55,900 nucleotides of DNA from Pantanalinema sp. GBBB05 (GCA_016743235.1 VRZD01000043.1:1-55900); one strand, 5' to 3'. Shown: positions 44,490-53,828, counted from the first letter of the stretch. A program made the numbers and translations. Notes: generated from the letters alone by a model not told the origin.

Positions 44490-44575
44490 GGATTTTGGGT
44501 TGGAGTTGTCTCAGTTACAACCACAAACCATGAATCAATTGCATTAGCAACCATTAGATGGCTAACCCAAAATCC
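44490..44575. repeat. Inverted and tandem A/T repeats between psaA2 and psaB2
   Basis: GGATTTTGGGTT (44490-44501) and AACCCAAAATCC (44564-44575) are perfect 12-bp arms. They are followed, up to 44700, by degenerate AAATCTGAAATCT-type units. It may be a processing hairpin or plain cyanobacterial low-complexity repeat. The full gap is 239 bp. Confidence 0.55.
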
Positions 44576-44700
44576 GAAGTTCAACGTTCAATCAAACTCA
44601 AGCTCAATCTGAAATCTGAAATCTCAAATCTGCAATCGACTACAGGCTGATTCCTTCTATTCAGCTATCAATCTCAAAATGCAAAATCCAAAATCGGACT

Positions 44701-46932
44701 ATGGCGACAAAATTTCCTAAATTCAGTCAGGATTTGCAGAAAGATCCAACAACCCGTCGGGTCTGGTATGCGATCGCCACTGCCCATGACTTTGAAAGCC
44801 ACGATGGCATGACGGAGGAAAATCTCTATCAACGGATTTTTGCCTCCCATTTTGGACATCTTGCCATCATCTTTTTGTGGGCAGCAGGCACAGTGTTTCA
44901 TGTAGCCTGGCAAGGTAACTTTGAACAGTGGGTTAAAGACCCGCTGCGTGTTAAGCCCATTGCTCATGCCATCTGGGATGCGCAATTGGGTCCAGGAGCG
45001 ATCGAAGCATTTACGCAAGCAGGGGCAAGGAACCCGGTCGATATTTGCTACTCTGGGGTATATCACTGGTGGTATACCATTGGGCTGCGAACCAACAATG
45101 AGTTATTTGCTGGATCGATCTTTTTACTTCTGTTAGCGTCGGTTTTATTGTTTGCAGGCTGGCTACACTTGCAGCCAAAGTACCGCCCCAGCCTTGCCTG
45201 GTTTAAGAATGCCGAATCTCGGCTTAATCACCATCTTGCGGGGTTGTTTGGCGTTAGCTCCCTAGCATGGGCGGGGCATTTGATTCACATTGCTATTCCC
45301 GCATCTCGCGGTCGGCATGTGGGTTGGGATAACTTCCTACAAGCTTCTCCGCATCCAGCAGGACTCGCTGCCTTCTTTACAGGCAACTGGGAAGTTTATG
45401 CTCAAAATCCAGATACCCCTGGACACCTGTTTAACACCTCTGAGGGTGCAGGAACAGCGATTCTGACGTTTCTGGGAGGCTTCCATCCACAGACTGAGTC
45501 GCTCTGGTTGACTGATATGGCGCATCACCATCTGGCGATCGCTGTTATCTTCATCATTGCGGGACACATGTACCGCACCAATTGGGACATTGGTCACAAC
45601 ATCAAGGAAATGCTGGATGCACTTCAGGGACCTGGTGCTAAAGGCTTCTTTATTGCTCCTAAAACGGGTCGTGGGCACCAGGGCATTTTTGAAGACTATA
45701 ACGAGTCGCTGCACTTCCAGTTAGCATGGCACTTGGCTTGCCTGGGGGTGATTACCTCCCTGGTTGCACAGCACATGTATTCGATGCCACCCTATGCCTT
45801 CATCGCCAAAGATTTCACCACGATGTCGGCACTTTATACTCACCATCAATACATTGCTGGGTTCTTAATGGTGGGTGCTTTTGCCCATGGGGCGATTTAT
45901 CTAGTACGAGACTATGACCCAAAACTCAATGAGGACAACGTGTTGGCTCGTGTGCTAGAGCACAAAGAAGCAATCATCTCTCACCTGAGTTGGGTCTCGA
46001 TGTTCCTGGGTTTCCACACGCTGGGTCTGTATGTTCACAACGATGTTGAGGTAGCGTTTGCAGCACCTGAAAAGCAGATTTTGATTGAGCCTGTATTTGC
46101 TCAGTGGATTCAGGCAGTACATGGTAAGGCTTTATATGGGTTTAGTACCCTGCTGTCTGATCCCGATAGTATCGCCTCTACGGCATGGCCTAATCATGCC
46201 AATGTCTGGCTACCCAATTGGCTGGAGGCAATCAACAGCGGTACTAATTCGCTATTTTTAACGATCGGTCCTGGTGATTTTTACGTGCATCATGCGATCG
46301 CCCTTGGTCTGCACGTTACCACCTTGATTCTGGTCAAGAGTGCTTTAGATGCCCGTGGCTCTAAACTCATGCCTGACAAAAAAGACTTTGGCTATGCCTT
46401 CCCCTGTGATGGTCCAGGTCGAGGTGGTACATGCGATATTTCGGCATGGGATGGGTTCTACCTGTCCATGTTCTGGATGCTCAATACCCTTGGCTGGATT
46501 ACGTTTTACTGGCACTGGAAGCACCTAGCCATTTGGTCAGGAAACGTAGCCCAGTTTAATGAAGGCTCTACCTACTTGATGGGCTGGTTGCGAGACTATT
46601 TGTGGCTCTACTCTGGTCCACTAGTCAACGGCTATAACCCTTATGGGACAAGTGCTTTGGCAGTTTGGGCATGGATGTTCTTGTTTGGACATCTAGTCTG
46701 GGCAATTAGCTTTATGTTCTTGATCACCTGGCGGGGCTATTGGCAAGAGTTGATCGAAACCCTCATGTGGGCACACGAAAATACTCCTTTATCCTTTGGC
46801 TATCCAAAAGACAAACCCGTTGCTCTATCTATTGTGCAGGCTCGGCTTGTCGGTCTAACCCATTTTACGGTTGGCTACATCGTCACCTATGCTGCCTTCT
46901 TGATAGGGTCAACTGCGGCTAGGTTTGGCTAG
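44701..46932 (+). CDS. psaB2: Photosystem I core PsaB, far-red paralogue
   Basis: A 743-aa reaction-centre subunit: start MATKFPKFSQDLQKDPTTRR, F(X) ligand loop FPCDGPGRGGTC, many His-containing antenna helices (HHHLAIAVIFIIAGHMYRTN). Forms the core with PsaA2. The gap to psaA2 is longer than usual and repeat-bearing, so transcript segments may differ in stability. Assignment to the far-red set is from the operon. Confidence 0.95.
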   Translation: MATKFPKFSQDLQKDPTTRRVWYAIATAHDFESHDGMTEENLYQRIFASHFGHLAIIFLWAAGTVFHVAWQGNFEQWVKDPLRVKPIAHAIWDAQLGPGAIEAFTQAGARNPVDICYSGVYHWWYTIGLRTNNELFAGSIFLLLLASVLLFAGWLHLQPKYRPSLAWFKNAESRLNHHLAGLFGVSSLAWAGHLIHIAIPASRGRHVGWDNFLQASPHPAGLAAFFTGNWEVYAQNPDTPGHLFNTSEGAGTAILTFLGGFHPQTESLWLTDMAHHHLAIAVIFIIAGHMYRTNWDIGHNIKEMLDALQGPGAKGFFIAPKTGRGHQGIFEDYNESLHFQLAWHLACLGVITSLVAQHMYSMPPYAFIAKDFTTMSALYTHHQYIAGFLMVGAFAHGAIYLVRDYDPKLNEDNVLARVLEHKEAIISHLSWVSMFLGFHTLGLYVHNDVEVAFAAPEKQILIEPVFAQWIQAVHGKALYGFSTLLSDPDSIASTAWPNHANVWLPNWLEAINSGTNSLFLTIGPGDFYVHHAIALGLHVTTLILVKSALDARGSKLMPDKKDFGYAFPCDGPGRGGTCDISAWDGFYLSMFWMLNTLGWITFYWHWKHLAIWSGNVAQFNEGSTYLMGWLRDYLWLYSGPLVNGYNPYGTSALAVWAWMFLFGHLVWAISFMFLITWRGYWQELIETLMWAHENTPLSFGYPKDKPVALSIVQARLVGLTHFTVGYIVTYAAFLIGSTAARFG

Positions 46933-46943
46933 CCCCCTAGGAG

Positions 46944-46979
46944 CAATGGGGACGTAACGTCGCATATACGCCCCCATTG
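46944..46979 (+). terminator. Hairpin between psaB2 and psaL2
   Basis: CAATGGGG (46944-46951) and CCCCATTG (46972-46979) pair perfectly. No T-run follows, so transcript processing is as likely as termination. GAGTCCTG/CAGGACTC arms occur just after it, at about 47005-47040. Confidence 0.4.
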
Positions 46980-47073
46980 ATAAATCTGAGACTCTCCTGT
47001 CTCAGGAGTCCTGGCTATCGGGTAGTTGGGTCAGGACTCTTCCTCAAAATTCTAGTTAGAAGAAGGTGGAAAA

Positions 47074-47616
47074 ATGACGAATGCTTACGAAGGGGATGAC
47101 CCAATCAAGCCGTATAAGGGCGATCCGGCGTTAGGAAATCTTTCAACCCCGTTTAATGACTCTCCCATTGTTAGAGCTTACATTCGCAATCTTCCAGCAT
47201 ACCGTCCAGGACTTTCTCCATTCATGCGGGGGCTAGAAATTGGTATGGCTCATGGCTACTTTCTAGTCGGACCGCAAGTTGTGGTTGGTCCTTTGCGAGA
47301 AACGGCCCATGGTGCAAATTTGAGTGGGTTGATCACAGCGATTTACATCACCGTGTCTGCATGTTTAGGCATTTCGATTTTTGCCCTAGCAACATTTCAA
47401 GGCAATCCAAAAGGATCTTACAACTCTCACTCTAAAGACGATTTGAGACCCCTAAGAGTTAAAGAGGACTGGTTTCAACTGGGTAGTGGAATCTTGTTGG
47501 GATCGATGGGTGGGGCAATCTTTGCTTACCTGCTATTGGAGAATTTTACGGATCTAGATGCAATTTTGCGAGGAGCGGTAAATGTTAGCCAGGCTTTATT
47601 TCCTTGGTTTGGGTAA
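47074..47616 (+). CDS. psaL2: Photosystem I subunit XI, far-red paralogue
   Basis: A 180-aa PsaL: MTNAYEGDDPIKPYKGDPAL, then PSPF-like SPFMRGLEIGMAHGYFLVGP and LSGLITAIYITVSACLGISI, with three hydrophobic segments. PsaL links monomers into trimers or tetramers. AAGAAGGTGG precedes the ATG. It lies between psaB2 and psaI2 in the usual far-red order. Confidence 0.94.
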   Translation: MTNAYEGDDPIKPYKGDPALGNLSTPFNDSPIVRAYIRNLPAYRPGLSPFMRGLEIGMAHGYFLVGPQVVVGPLRETAHGANLSGLITAIYITVSACLGISIFALATFQGNPKGSYNSHSKDDLRPLRVKEDWFQLGSGILLGSMGGAIFAYLLLENFTDLDAILRGAVNVSQALFPWFG

Positions 47617-47706
47617 GACGAGATTGGCTTCAGACAAAGTTGTCTAAGAGATATAACGAACGCTCATTATCCCTACCCGTTGTCAACATTCACCAGGAGG
47701 AACAGT

Positions 47707-47871
47707 ATGGAAACAGACATTACCCAACTAACCGGCGCTTATGCGGCTCCGTGGCTACCCTGGATTATGATTCCCATGGTTTTCTATATTCTTCCTTTCC
47801 CAGTTATGGCTCTTATTTTTCTATGGATTGAAAGAGAGGCTGAAACAGAGTCTATTGAGGAAGAACCTTAA
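47707..47871 (+). CDS. psaI2: Photosystem I subunit VIII, far-red paralogue
   Basis: A 54-aa protein with one membrane helix: AAPWLPWIMIPMVFYILPFP then VMALIFLWIEREAE. AGGAGG lies 6 bp before ATG 47707, which decides the start. It sits next to PsaL at the PSI trimer core. Confidence 0.9.
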   Translation: METDITQLTGAYAAPWLPWIMIPMVFYILPFPVMALIFLWIEREAETESIEEEP

Positions 47872-47958
47872 CTTTTGAAATTCTCCATGATCCGCAGACG
47901 ATTTCTGTGTCGTCGATAACTCATTTAATGTTTAGATGCATTTGGAAGGAACAATTTC

Positions 47959-48453
47959 ATGCACAAATGGTTGCTGCGATCGCTGCTTTCTATTGTAGTC
48001 ATCGCCCTGATTTGGTTTAATCCAGCTTCTCCAACCTTCGCTGAAGGTATAGGTTTGGTGCCCTGTAGTCAGTCCTCGGTTTTTCAAAAGCGGCAGAATA
48101 ACGCACCCGATACATACTACTTCAACAAACCCTATGAGGCGTATGCGTCTCTTGAAGTGTGTGGCGCCGATGGTTTGCCCCACTTGCCAATTAGTCTGAA
48201 CCGCGCCGTTGATGTAGCAATTCCCTTTGCTCTCTTCCTATATGTTGCTGGCTTTATTGGTTGGTCAGGTCGTGCTTACTTAATCGCTGCTAACAAATCT
48301 AGTGAACCTGCGATGAAGGAGATTTTTATTGATTTACCATTGGCGCTCACATCCATAGTTCAGGGATTACTGTGGCCTCTGTTAGCGCTCAAAGAGCTAG
48401 CGAGTGGTGAGTTGACAGCCAAAGATGATGAAATTCCCATTTCTCCTCGATAA
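47959..48453 (+). CDS. psaF2: Photosystem I subunit III, far-red paralogue
   Basis: A 164-aa protein: signal peptide (about 1-30, ending TFA), luminal part with Cys pair (GLVPCSQSSVFQKRQNNAPD and LEVCGADGLPHL), one membrane helix (IPFALFLYVAGFIGWSGRAY) and C-terminal hydrophobic segment. It is at the plastocyanin/cytochrome c6 side of PSI. GGAAGG precedes the ATG. Confidence 0.93.
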   Translation: MHKWLLRSLLSIVVIALIWFNPASPTFAEGIGLVPCSQSSVFQKRQNNAPDTYYFNKPYEAYASLEVCGADGLPHLPISLNRAVDVAIPFALFLYVAGFIGWSGRAYLIAANKSSEPAMKEIFIDLPLALTSIVQGLLWPLLALKELASGELTAKDDEIPISPR

Positions 48454-48470
48454 CCATTTAGGAGTCATTA

Positions 48471-48611
48471 ATGCGACACTTTTTTAGATATTTGACCAGT
48501 GCTCCAGTCATGGCAACGGTTGTAGTTTTTATCCTTGCTGGAGTTCTCATCGAACTGAATCGCTTCTTCCCCGGTTTACAATACGGCACCTACTTTCATG
48601 GTGTCCCTTAG
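48471..48611 (+). CDS. psaJ2: Photosystem I subunit IX, far-red paralogue
   Basis: A 46-aa single-helix protein: MRHFFRYLTSAPVMATVVVF then ILAGVLIELNRFFPGLQYGT. The LTSAPV and GxLIExNRFFP motifs are typical PsaJ. Starts 17 bp after psaF2, with TAGGAG 7 bp before the ATG. It is the last recognised gene of the far-red operon; the IS element starts 460 bp later. Confidence 0.93.
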   Translation: MRHFFRYLTSAPVMATVVVFILAGVLIELNRFFPGLQYGTYFHGVP

Positions 48612-49071
48612 AGGCTGCTTTAAGGGGGAAGAGGTAGATCTTGCAAACAACCTCTCAGGAATGCTTTCCATAAATAGGATTTGGCAATTAAGAGAGTATG
48701 GAGCTAACCCTCATGCAGGAATTTCATCCCTGCAACCCAAATTTCAATCATATTTCTACTGGGGGTTTTTCACAGCGCAATGCCATTAGTTTTACCTCCG
48801 ACTCCCCATCACACACTTGGGTGGGTGACTGCCCGATCTAGTCTAACCAAGCTACCCCCTGTATTAATCGTCATTGAAGCAGCTTTAGATTGAAGAGTAC
48901 TTGAACCAGTCCTGAATCCTACCGAATGAGCAATCTATCGCATCACAACTCCTAGCCGATCGGTCTCCTCATGGGCAGGATTTCAGGACGAGATGGAGGC
49001 AGAGGCTGTTGATCCTGAAGCTGAAGGACCCGTGACCTCCTCTTTTCGATGTGCAGTTCTCCTGCCTCTAC
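48612..49071 (+). other. Spacer between psaJ2 and the IS element
   Basis: No convincing gene, no PSII or allophycocyanin fragment recognised in any frame. It may be the 3' flank of the far-red operon or sequence degraded after an insertion. Confidence 0.4.
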
Positions 49072-50462
49072 CCCTCTTTGGTCACATTAAGGAGAGGAAT
49101 TTAGAATAGGGGTAGTAGAGTTTAGGGACTCAACAACGTATGCCCGCTTCTAGAGAAGCTCGACCGACGGTTCGCTTTGTTGACGAGTCTTGCCAACTCT
49201 ATGCAGATTTGTTTTCAGATGTGCGCAGCTTTGAAGCGTTTAAGTACTTGCATCTAGGACTGATCAGCGAAATAAAACGAAAATCATTGCCTGCGATTGC
49301 GAAAGCAGTTGGACTTGATAATCAACAAAGCTTACATCATTTTCTGTGGAAATCTCCTTGGCAGGCTCAGCAGGTTCGCAAAAGACGATTAGAAATCATT
49401 CTAAAAATTTTCAACAATCGATCATTGATTCTGTTAATCGATGAAACCGGAGATTGTAAGAAGGGAACCAGTACAGACTACGTTAAACGGCAATACATCG
49501 GTAATGTTGGGAAAAAAGAAAATGGTATCGTGGCGGTGACTGCGTATGGCTTAGTCGATGGGATGATTTTGCCATTGACCTTTGAAGTTTACAAACCGAG
49601 AGAACGGCTGAAGGAGCAAGAGGAATATCAAAGTAAACCGCAGATTGCGGCCCAGATGATTCGACAGCTACAAGCGATGGGATTTCAATTTGAACTGGTA
49701 CTGGCAGATAGTTTGTATGGCGAAAGCAAAGTCAATTTTGTCAATGTTCTAGATGAATTAAAACTGCCTTACATCCTGGCGATTCGCAGCAATCATGCCT
49801 TATGGCTACCGGAAGACCAGGAGGTGATTCAGGAACCGTGGCAGACGTTTGAGCGCACCTTTAGCAATGGCACGACCGAAGTGCGCTACATGGCAGAAGT
49901 CATTTATGGCCAGCGTCACCGCAAGCAGTACTGGCTTTTGACTACTGACCCCGAAACCTTGCCAGACAATTCGACCAGTTTTGTGATGGTTTGTGCTCCT
50001 GTCATTAAATTCAAAGAAATTGGGGACCACTATGGTTTTAGAACGTGGATTGAGTATGGTCTCAAGCAAGCCAAAGATGCGTTAGGCTGGGCTGATTTTC
50101 GCATGACCGATTATGAGCAAATCGAGAAGTGGTGGGAGTTGGTCATGAGTGCGTTTTTGATGGTCAGTTTATTCGCGGATCAATTCAACGATTCGTGCCC
50201 GCTAGCCCATCAACAGTTCGGCCAACATCCCTGGTGGAACAACCAAAGCGGTTGGAAGAACCTACTCAACAACCTGCGATTGATCATCCAACCCCTAATT
50301 TGCTTCAACGACCTCAAGCGATGGCTAAAGGTTTTTCCCATTGCCTCGTTACACCTTGGCTTTGAACAACTCATACGCCAGATGAATGCGTTTATCTGTC
50401 CACTGGTCCATCAGTTGAACCTGCAACCCATATTTTCATCCTCCTAGAGTGACCAAAGAGGG
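49072..50462 (+). mobile_element. IS701-type insertion sequence
   Basis: Ends CCCTCTTTGGTCAC (49072-49085) and GTGACCAAAGAGGG (50449-50462) are perfect 14-bp inverted repeats, 1391 bp apart, around one transposase gene. Flanks CTAC (left) and TTAC (right) nearly match, as expected for a 4-bp target duplication with one change. The transposase fits the IS701 family. The element is complete and could be active. Confidence 0.85.
49140..50447 (+). CDS. IS701-family DDE transposase
   Basis: A 435-aa transposase. DDE residues are visible: Asp in LILLIDETGDCKKG, Asp in FELVLADSLYGES, Glu in WIEYGLKQAKDALGWADFRM. The N-terminus contains a predicted DNA-binding region (YADLFSDVRSFEAFKYLHLG). Full length, no frameshift, ends between the inner edge of the right repeat and the last codon (TAG). 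Confidence 0.9.
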   Translation: MPASREARPTVRFVDESCQLYADLFSDVRSFEAFKYLHLGLISEIKRKSLPAIAKAVGLDNQQSLHHFLWKSPWQAQQVRKRRLEIILKIFNNRSLILLIDETGDCKKGTSTDYVKRQYIGNVGKKENGIVAVTAYGLVDGMILPLTFEVYKPRERLKEQEEYQSKPQIAAQMIRQLQAMGFQFELVLADSLYGESKVNFVNVLDELKLPYILAIRSNHALWLPEDQEVIQEPWQTFERTFSNGTTEVRYMAEVIYGQRHRKQYWLLTTDPETLPDNSTSFVMVCAPVIKFKEIGDHYGFRTWIEYGLKQAKDALGWADFRMTDYEQIEKWWELVMSAFLMVSLFADQFNDSCPLAHQQFGQHPWWNNQSGWKNLLNNLRLIIQPLICFNDLKRWLKVFPIASLHLGFEQLIRQMNAFICPLVHQLNLQPIFSSS

Positions 50463-50552
50463 TTACGGCAGTTTCCACTTGAGTTAGCCATACTCTCTTG
50501 ATTCCCTTGAATCCTAATTATCTCCTTCCATAGTTTATTCATCTAAAAATGG

Positions 50553-50578
50553 CTGTGCCTCGCCTACGTGAGGCACAG
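50553..50578 (-). terminator. Hairpin downstream of the IS
   Basis: CTGTGCCTC (50553-50561) and GAGGCACAG (50570-50578) form a 9-bp stem. Read on the minus strand, ATTTTTAG follows, so it looks like an intrinsic terminator for a minus-strand transcript. It lies 107 bp before the VOC gene. Confidence 0.5.
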
Positions 50579-50685
50579 TGAAGCTGCGCTAGAATGATCG
50601 GAAATGTCGTCCGAGCCAATACTCTTCGGCTGCGAGCAAATTGTTGACTCCGGTTTCAGGTGGCTCATCTTGAGGGAAAAGTGAC

Positions 50686-51171
50686 ATGGAAAAGCCAGCA
50701 AAAAACACGATTTGCCTCTGGTACGATCGCAACGCCGAGGATGCAGCGCGGTTTTACGCCGAGATCTTTCCTGATTCGTCCGTCGATGCCGTGCACCACG
50801 CACCGGGGGACTTTCCGTCGGGGAAGCAAGGCGATGTGTTGACCGTCGAGTTTACCGTGATGGGAATTCCCTGCCTCGGACTTAACGGCGGACCTGCGTT
50901 CAAACATAACGAAGCGTTCTCGTTTCAGGTCGCCACCGTTGACCAAGCAGAGACAGATCGCTACTGGAATGCGATCGTCGGCAACGGTGGGCAGGAGAGT
51001 GCGTGTGGCTGGTGTAAGGATAAATGGGGATTGTCCTGGCAAATTACCCCAATCGCCCTGACGAAAGCGATTACCGATCCTGATCCTGCTGCTGCTAAAC
51101 GTGCGTTCGATGCCATGATGCAGATGAGAAAGATTGACATCGCTGCGATCGAGGCGGCGCAACGCGGTTAA
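50686..51171 (+). CDS. VOC-superfamily (PhnB-like) protein
   Basis: A 161-aa protein: ICLWYDRNAEDAARFYAEIF, then VLTVEFTVMGIPCLGLNGGP, HNEAFSFQVATVDQAETDRY and GWCKDKWGLSWQITP. These blocks match the PhnB-like (COG3865-type) VOC family, often annotated as 3-demethylubiquinone methyltransferase-like. Metal-ligand residues are incomplete, so the reaction is unknown. ATG 50686 has GGGAAAAGTGAC upstream. Confidence 0.75.
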   Translation: MEKPAKNTICLWYDRNAEDAARFYAEIFPDSSVDAVHHAPGDFPSGKQGDVLTVEFTVMGIPCLGLNGGPAFKHNEAFSFQVATVDQAETDRYWNAIVGNGGQESACGWCKDKWGLSWQITPIALTKAITDPDPAAAKRAFDAMMQMRKIDIAAIEAAQRG

Positions 51172-51502
51172 GCTGACCATCTTCGACCCATGCATCTCGG
51201 AAGTCCTTGCCGATGAACACGTTGGTCACCGTTTTACCCTTGAGTATGGCTTGATTCAATCGATGGAAGTCTGTTCCCTTTGATCATCTGACCTCGCACA
51301 TGCTCCAGTCATGCCATCCTCCAAATAGTGACGGATTGTCTGAATAAACTCGCGCCGCACAGGCGATGGATTATGAGAGAGCCACACAGCAGTCTCAGTC
51401 TCAAACGTAGGCTGTATCTCCTTGTAGACCACCCCAGTCCACTGTAGATTCTGCATTGAACACAAACTGATCGAACACAAAGGGCGCCGTGATAATCTAG
51501 CT
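51172..51502 (-). pseudogene. LysR-type regulator C-terminal fragment (and other debris)
   Basis: On the minus strand within 51256-51468 the frame reads MQNLQWTGVVYKEIQPTFET, then ETAVWLSHNPSPVRREFIQT and IRHYLEDG. GVVYKEI, then WLSHNPSPVRREF, is the usual end of a LysR substrate-binding domain. The rest of the gene is absent. A further minus-strand stretch at 51172-51260 (LNQAILKGKTVTNVFIGKDF) is protein-like but unidentified. Interpreted as remnants left by rearrangement. Confidence 0.55.
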
Positions 51503-53719
51503 CTACTTTGCAATCCGGGTGGCATTCAAAATCGCTAGCAGTGCCACACCGACATCCGCAAACACAGCCTCCCACAGGGTCGCCAACCCAATCGTGCCGA
51601 GTGCAATAAAGAGTGCTTTAATCGCCAGTGCCACTACAATGTTTTGCACAACAATCTGGCGAGTTTTGCGAGCAATCTTGATCGCTTCTGCCACCTTCGA
51701 GGGCGCATCGGTCATTAACACTACATCTGCTGTTTCGATCGCAGCATCCGATCCTAACCCACCCATTGCCATACCAACATCGGCTCTAGCAATCACGGGT
51801 GCATCATTAATCCCATCCCCGACAAATGCCAGTTTTGCTTTACCCGATCGATCTAATAGGTTCTCAATTTCATCAACTTTTCCTTCCGGCAACAATTCAG
51901 CGACAACCGCATCTAAACCAATTTGATGGGCAACGGATTGGGCAACTGTCTGGTTATCTCCCGTCAGCATCATGGTCTTTTCAACGCCCATGCGTTTTAA
52001 GTCTCGAACCGCTTGAGCCGCATCTGCTTTGATCTCGTCAGCAATCAGAATATATCCGGCGTAACATCCATCCACAGCTAGATGCACCACTGTACCTGCC
52101 ACATCACAGGTATCATGGTCAATTTTTTCTCGATGCAATAGGCGATCGCTCCCTGCAATTACCACTTGATTTTGCACAACGGCGCGAATGCCTTGCCCTG
52201 CAATTTCCTTGTAGTCTGTCACTTCAGAGTCAGCGATCGGTTGAGCGTAAGCATCTCGGATCGATAGGGCGACGGGATGATTGGAGTGAGATTCTGCTTT
52301 CGCGGCTAGAGTTAACAGTTCTGATTCAGAAAATCCGTTTTTGGTGACAACCTGAGTCACTTTGAATGTACCTTTTGTTAAGGTTCCGGTTTTATCAAAT
52401 ACAACAGTTTTAACCGCTGTCAATGAATCCAAAAAGGTAGATCCTTTGATTAAAATTCCATGCTTGGCGGCTCCTCCAATACCACCGAAATAACCCAATG
52501 GAATACTAATCACTAATCCACAAGGGCAGGAGATGACCAGCAGCACCAGGGCACGATAAACCCAATCAGAACGATCTGCGCCAGGGATTAGCAGGGGTGG
52601 TAACAGGGCAACCGCTAGTGAAAGAAAGACAACAACGGGAGTGTAGTAGCGGGCAAATTGAGTAATGAATTTCTCGGTGGATGCCTTTTTGCTGGACGCA
52701 TTTTCGACTAGATCGAGAATTTTGGCGATCGAGGATTCACCAAACTGCTTAGTGACTCGAATCGTCAGCACACCCGATTGGTTAATCATACCTGCGAGAA
52801 TCAGATCTCCAGGTTTCACGGTGCGCGGCACCGATTCCCCAGTCAGGGCTGACGTATCCACCTGTGATGTTCCTTCTAAAATCTCGCCATCCAGCGGCAC
52901 TTTCTCACCGGGTTTCACCAAAATAATGTCACCCACATTAACCGTTTCTGGCGAAACCTGTTGAACTGTGCCATTCAGTTTCAGATTCGCGGTATCGGGA
53001 CGCACTTCCAGCAAGGCTTTGATGGAACGGCGCGATCGCCCTACCGAGTACTCCTGAAATAGCTCCCCAACTCGAAAGAACAGCATCACAGCAACCGCTT
53101 CGGGAAGTTGATGAATCGCCAGTGCGCCCAGGGTTGCGATCGTCATCAAAAAGTTTTCATCAAAGATCTGCCCTCTGAGAATGTTGCGTCCTGCCGTTGT
53201 CAGCACGGTCCAACCACTCAAGAGATAGGCAGGAATAATGACGGCAAATTCAGCAATTTGATAAGGCGTGTTGTGTAACGGTTGTTCAAACAGAATGGCG
53301 ATGGCGAAGAGGGCGATCGCCATCAGAACAGGCGGCAGTTCTTGTTTGAGATTAAATTCGTCAGAGCCATGACTATGCCCATGATCGTGTCCCTCTGCCT
53401 CGTCATGCCCATGGTGAGTATGACCCTCCGCATCGCTGTGTGCTTCTACATGATGATGATGTTTATGACCCTGAAGCGGTGCAGCTGACTTCGGATTTTC
53501 AAGGGTGTAACCCAACGATTTGATGCGCTCTTGGATCGTTGCTTCACTCACTTGCTCTGGGTCATAGATGACGGTTAACCGCCCGGTTGACACTGTTACA
53601 GATGCCTCTGCCACTCCTTTCAATCGTTCCAGGCTCCCCTCGATCTTCAGTTTGCAGCTTGTACAGTCCATACCGCCGACCTGCATCTGCTGAGTTTTAA
53701 GCGATGACGGTTGAGCCAT
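51503..53719 (-). CDS. ziaA: Zn2+/Cd2+-exporting P1B-ATPase (ZiaA-like)
   Basis: A 738-aa P-type metal exporter. N-terminal HMA domain with GMDCTSCK; a His-rich stretch (GHKHHHHVEAHSDAEGHTHH and on, 83-130); the SCPCGL ion-path Cys motif (P1B type); phosphorylation DKTGTLTKG; and VAFVGDGINDAPVIARAD in the ATP domain. His-rich plus CPC supports Zn/Cd rather than copper. Divergently oriented to the SmtB-type gene at 53981. Regulation by that repressor is expected, with a dyad in the spacer. It ends cleanly at 51503. Confidence 0.9.
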   Translation of the reverse strand: MAQPSSLKTQQMQVGGMDCTSCKLKIEGSLERLKGVAEASVTVSTGRLTVIYDPEQVSEATIQERIKSLGYTLENPKSAAPLQGHKHHHHVEAHSDAEGHTHHGHDEAEGHDHGHSHGSDEFNLKQELPPVLMAIALFAIAILFEQPLHNTPYQIAEFAVIIPAYLLSGWTVLTTAGRNILRGQIFDENFLMTIATLGALAIHQLPEAVAVMLFFRVGELFQEYSVGRSRRSIKALLEVRPDTANLKLNGTVQQVSPETVNVGDIILVKPGEKVPLDGEILEGTSQVDTSALTGESVPRTVKPGDLILAGMINQSGVLTIRVTKQFGESSIAKILDLVENASSKKASTEKFITQFARYYTPVVVFLSLAVALLPPLLIPGADRSDWVYRALVLLVISCPCGLVISIPLGYFGGIGGAAKHGILIKGSTFLDSLTAVKTVVFDKTGTLTKGTFKVTQVVTKNGFSESELLTLAAKAESHSNHPVALSIRDAYAQPIADSEVTDYKEIAGQGIRAVVQNQVVIAGSDRLLHREKIDHDTCDVAGTVVHLAVDGCYAGYILIADEIKADAAQAVRDLKRMGVEKTMMLTGDNQTVAQSVAHQIGLDAVVAELLPEGKVDEIENLLDRSGKAKLAFVGDGINDAPVIARADVGMAMGGLGSDAAIETADVVLMTDAPSKVAEAIKIARKTRQIVVQNIVVALAIKALFIALGTIGLATLWEAVFADVGVALLAILNATRIAK

Positions 53720-53775
53720 AGGGGTTCCAACACGACTTGAAAAAGAACTTTCCTGAACTGTAGCATAAATCTTGA

Positions 53776-53828
53776 ATATCTGAAGATACGCTCATATATT
53801 AAAAAGATTAGAATGAGAATCATTTTCT
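53776..53828. promoter_or_regulatory. ziaA/ziaR operator region with a Fur-family-like box
   Basis: ATATCTGA, eight bases, TCATATAT (53776-53799) is an imperfect dyad resembling SmtB/ZiaR sites. TGAGAATCATTTTCT (53814-53828) resembles a Fur/Zur box. Both lie in the divergent spacer before ziaA. Confidence 0.5.

Noticed and set aside
48612..49071. Remains of psb or apc far-red genes after psaJ2
   Set aside because: No translated frame shows recognisable PSII or allophycocyanin motifs.
51519..51926. Plus-strand ORF opposite the zinc ATPase
   Set aside because: Shadow of the P-type ATPase; Ser/Thr/Ala-rich translation with no motif.
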